A stretch of DNA of 64,000 nt from Eubacteriales bacterium (lineage in GTDB: Bacteria > Bacillota > Clostridia > Tissierellales > GPF-1). Shown here in pieces: positions 62,505-64,000 of this stretch; within the stretch, counting starts at the first letter, position 1, and each line of letters opens with the position of its first letter. The translations under genes were made by a program, and so were the position numbers. The notes under the pieces were generated by a model, which worked only from the letters and a program-made list of their open reading frames with translations, made no database searches and was not told where the DNA came from. The DNA lies in the NCBI GenBank assembly GCA_030625815.1, contig DAOUQF010000016.1, positions 1 to 64,000 on the forward strand, in the 5' to 3' direction.

Positions 62505-62534
62505 TTACATTTCCTCGAATTGATCGGGTATACT
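62505..62534 (+). promoter_or_regulatory. Promoter of the small secreted protein gene
   Basis: -35 TTACAT (62505-62510), 18-base spacer, -10 TATACT (62529-62534), about 40 bases before the ATG. Confidence 0.45.
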
Positions 62535-62575
62535 GCACTTGAAGAAAAAAATATGCGTATGGAGGCATTAATATA

Positions 62576-62887
62576 ATGAGAAAAAATATACTTTTGATCG
62601 TAGCGGCAGTCGTTATCTGCCTAGGCTTAGCACCTCAAATCTTTGGATTGGAAACTACACCGGTACAGGCTGTAGCATGCAACGAAACATCACAACTTCT
62701 AAGCTTTGAAGAAGCTATGGAATCAATGCCGGCAAGAGAAATTCCTGCAGCAGACATGCCAATGCTAAAAAATCTGTACAATGATATCGCTCAAACAGAG
62801 CAAGCAAACCAACAAGCCGAAGCAAACAAGAAACTGGATGACTTCTGCTTCAAAATTGCTACCTATCCCTATACTGTTTCAAAATAA
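62576..62887 (+). CDS. Small secreted protein of unknown function
   Basis: 103 residues. A signal peptide (RKNILLIVAAVVICLGLAPQ) is followed by a mature part of about 70 residues with two cysteines (ACNETSQLLSF, DDFCFKIATYPY) that could form a disulfide. The middle is helical and rich in Gln, Asn and Ala. SD GGAGG, own promoter and a strong terminator make it a single-gene unit. No family recognised. Confidence 0.65.
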   Translation: MRKNILLIVAAVVICLGLAPQIFGLETTPVQAVACNETSQLLSFEEAMESMPAREIPAADMPMLKNLYNDIAQTEQANQQAEANKKLDDFCFKIATYPYTVSK

Positions 62888-62916
62888 TCGAAAAACCAAT
62901 AGCAATAAACACATAA

Positions 62917-62947
62917 CCCCCGAGACATCTTGTCTCGGGGGCTTTTT
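62917..62947 (+). terminator. Strong terminator after the small secreted protein gene
   Basis: CCCCCGAGACA pairs with TGTCTCGGGGG around a short loop, then CTTTTT. Confidence 0.9.
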
Positions 62948-63014
62948 GTATTCACCAATAGCGTTGCAAGAATCTTCCGACAAGCTTCAGAGGCTCAACT
63001 CCTTACAACCAGCC

Positions 63015-63593
63015 TTATGGTTTAATAAACAATGCATTCACCCAATACTCGCCTTTATGGCTCTCCCGGCTATCCTCAGTTTCTAGATAGTCCACCAGCT
63101 CCAGAGAACTAGCTTCAGTCACTGCTTCCACCAATGTTTCCTTGGTATAAAACTTAAAGTAACGCTCATTGCGAATCCCCTCAAAGTCTCCACGCTTCAT
63201 GGAAACATAGAACCAAGCGCCTTCCTGCAAGCTCTCTTCAATTCGAGCAATTGCAACCGCAAATTCCTCTTCGTTTAAGTGAAGCAGCGAGGCATTCGCC
63301 CATACCAAATCAAACTCCTCACTAAATGTCATTTCACAGACATCTTCAAGGATCACATCCGGCAGTAATTCTCGCCCGATGGCGACAAAGCGCTGTGATG
63401 TATCCATAGACGTGACCTCATACCCCATAGCAAGGAAAAACAGACTGTCCCGCCCGGAACCAAATCCCACATCCAGAATACGACCTTCTTCTTGCACCCC
63501 CGGCAGTACCCAGTCATAGATGTCGGACATGTCAACTTCCATGGTGCGTTGGATAAAGTCTTCTGCGTTTATATTATAATAATCTTTACTCAT
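63015..63593 (-). CDS. SAM-dependent methyltransferase (TehB-like)
   Basis: 192 residues. The SAM-binding motif is ILDVGFGSGRDSLFFLAMGY, then EVTSMDTS and FDLVWANASLLHL. It is a class I fold of the TehB/small-molecule kind (tellurite resistance or thiol methylation); the substrate is unknown. SD GAGGGAG. Its start lies 13 bases after the upstream gene's stop. Confidence 0.8.
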   Translation of the reverse strand: MSKDYYNINAEDFIQRTMEVDMSDIYDWVLPGVQEEGRILDVGFGSGRDSLFFLAMGYEVTSMDTSQRFVAIGRELLPDVILEDVCEMTFSEEFDLVWANASLLHLNEEEFAVAIARIEESLQEGAWFYVSMKRGDFEGIRNERYFKFYTKETLVEAVTEASSLELVDYLETEDSRESHKGEYWVNALFIKP

Positions 63594-63606
63594 GACATTC
63601 TCCCTC

Positions 63607-64000
63607 TTAAAAACCTTGATAATACGTATTCAAATCTGACTTCATCTTATCACGCAATCGATCAATACCATGATTTTCTACAAAATCATTCCAAATTCGA
63701 TGATGAATCGAAATTCGTTTCAAGTCTTTTGCATGATACATAAATCGTTTCCGTTCAAATTTCTCGAATGGATTTTGCAACATGCTATTTTTCAAAAACT
63801 TCTTATCATTCAATATCTCTTCTCGATTATAGGGTGACTTCGGACGATCAATTTGCAGTCGTTGTTCAAGCCGATCCAAATAGAACTGCTGATACCAGAA
63901 AAATACACGATCAACATCAGCTTCTCCAGCACTGTCCACCTCAGCAAGAAGCGCAAGCAAAAATGGCATTTTATAGCTGAAAGAATAATCCCCTTTATTA
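63607..64000 (-). CDS. 3' end of a larger gene leaving the window
   Basis: The frame is open to the window edge (NKGDYSFSYKMPFLLALLAE), so the ATG inside it at 63969 is not the true start. The visible 130 residues read EADVDRVFFWYQQFYLDRLE, then FEKFERKRFMYHAKDLKRIS. The pattern resembles the C-terminal tail of large helicase/nuclease-type proteins, but this is from memory and weak. It ends just before the methyltransferase gene. Confidence 0.5.
   Translation of the reverse strand, partial: NKGDYSFSYKMPFLLALLAEVDSAGEADVDRVFFWYQQFYLDRLEQRLQIDRPKSPYNREEILNDKKFLKNSMLQNPFEKFERKRFMYHAKDLKRISIHHRIWNDFVENHGIDRLRDKMKSDLNTYYQGF

Noticed and set aside
1-64000. CRISPR array, tRNA or rRNA genes
   Set aside because: No regularly spaced direct repeats of 25-40 bases, no cloverleaf with GTTCRA arm and no rRNA-like conserved blocks were seen.

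Overview
The window reads as chromosome of a low-to-moderate GC Gram-positive anaerobe, most likely class Clostridia (Bacillota). Pointers are a T-box leader before leuS, an SLH-anchored giant surface protein, an ABC-F ATPase behind a transcription attenuator, a LytTR/GHKL two-component pair, strong AGGAGG-type ribosome binding sites and many Rho-independent terminators. Genus cannot be fixed from the sequence. No rRNA, tRNA or CRISPR array was seen.

Positions 1 to about 24,450 are AT-rich accessory DNA, nearly all read leftward. The far left holds the end of an IS3-family element next to a reverse-transcriptase gene of the defence (UG/Abi) type, then decayed coding scraps and a broken IS256-family transposase. 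From 11,749 down to 4,125 lies a defence operon: HNH nuclease, OLD-family ATPase/TOPRIM nuclease and UvrD-like helicase (a Gabija-like pair), a SEC-C/zinc protein, a decayed coupled gene and an abortive-infection-like protein. From about 12.2 to 24.4 kb is a cryptic prophage or phage satellite: integrase, repressor and divergent Cro/excisionase switch, a replication-type protein, two sigma-like late regulators, an antirepressor and small phage genes, but no capsid, portal or tail genes. Two similar 92-93 bp G-tract elements resembling phage packaging/terS-leader DNA flank an internal cassette of a PD-(D/E)XK nuclease-like protein, a HEPN-like protein and a catalytic-domain-only tyrosine recombinase.

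From 24,478 to 38,000 the genes look like host chromosome: HAD phosphatases, Crp/Fnr regulator, purine nucleoside phosphorylase, metallophosphoesterases, flavodoxin, acyl-ACP thioesterase, TypA/BipA, nitrilase and an ABC-F protein. Two genes here (a YesN-type response regulator and a FAD/[2Fe-2S] oxidoreductase) have lost their 5' parts, which marks old deletions.

From 38,010 to 51,423 is a surface module: a subtilisin-like protease, a 3,356-residue SLH/InlB-repeat protein, and the histidine kinase and LytTR regulator that probably control it. From 51,621 onward are gluQ, leuS with its T-box, a small membrane protein, an acidic protein of unknown function, a PatB-type aminotransferase, small metabolic genes, a secreted terpene-cyclase-fold protein, a nucleoside hydrolase with LacI-type operator candidates, a small secreted protein, a methyltransferase and the 3' end of a gene that leaves the window.
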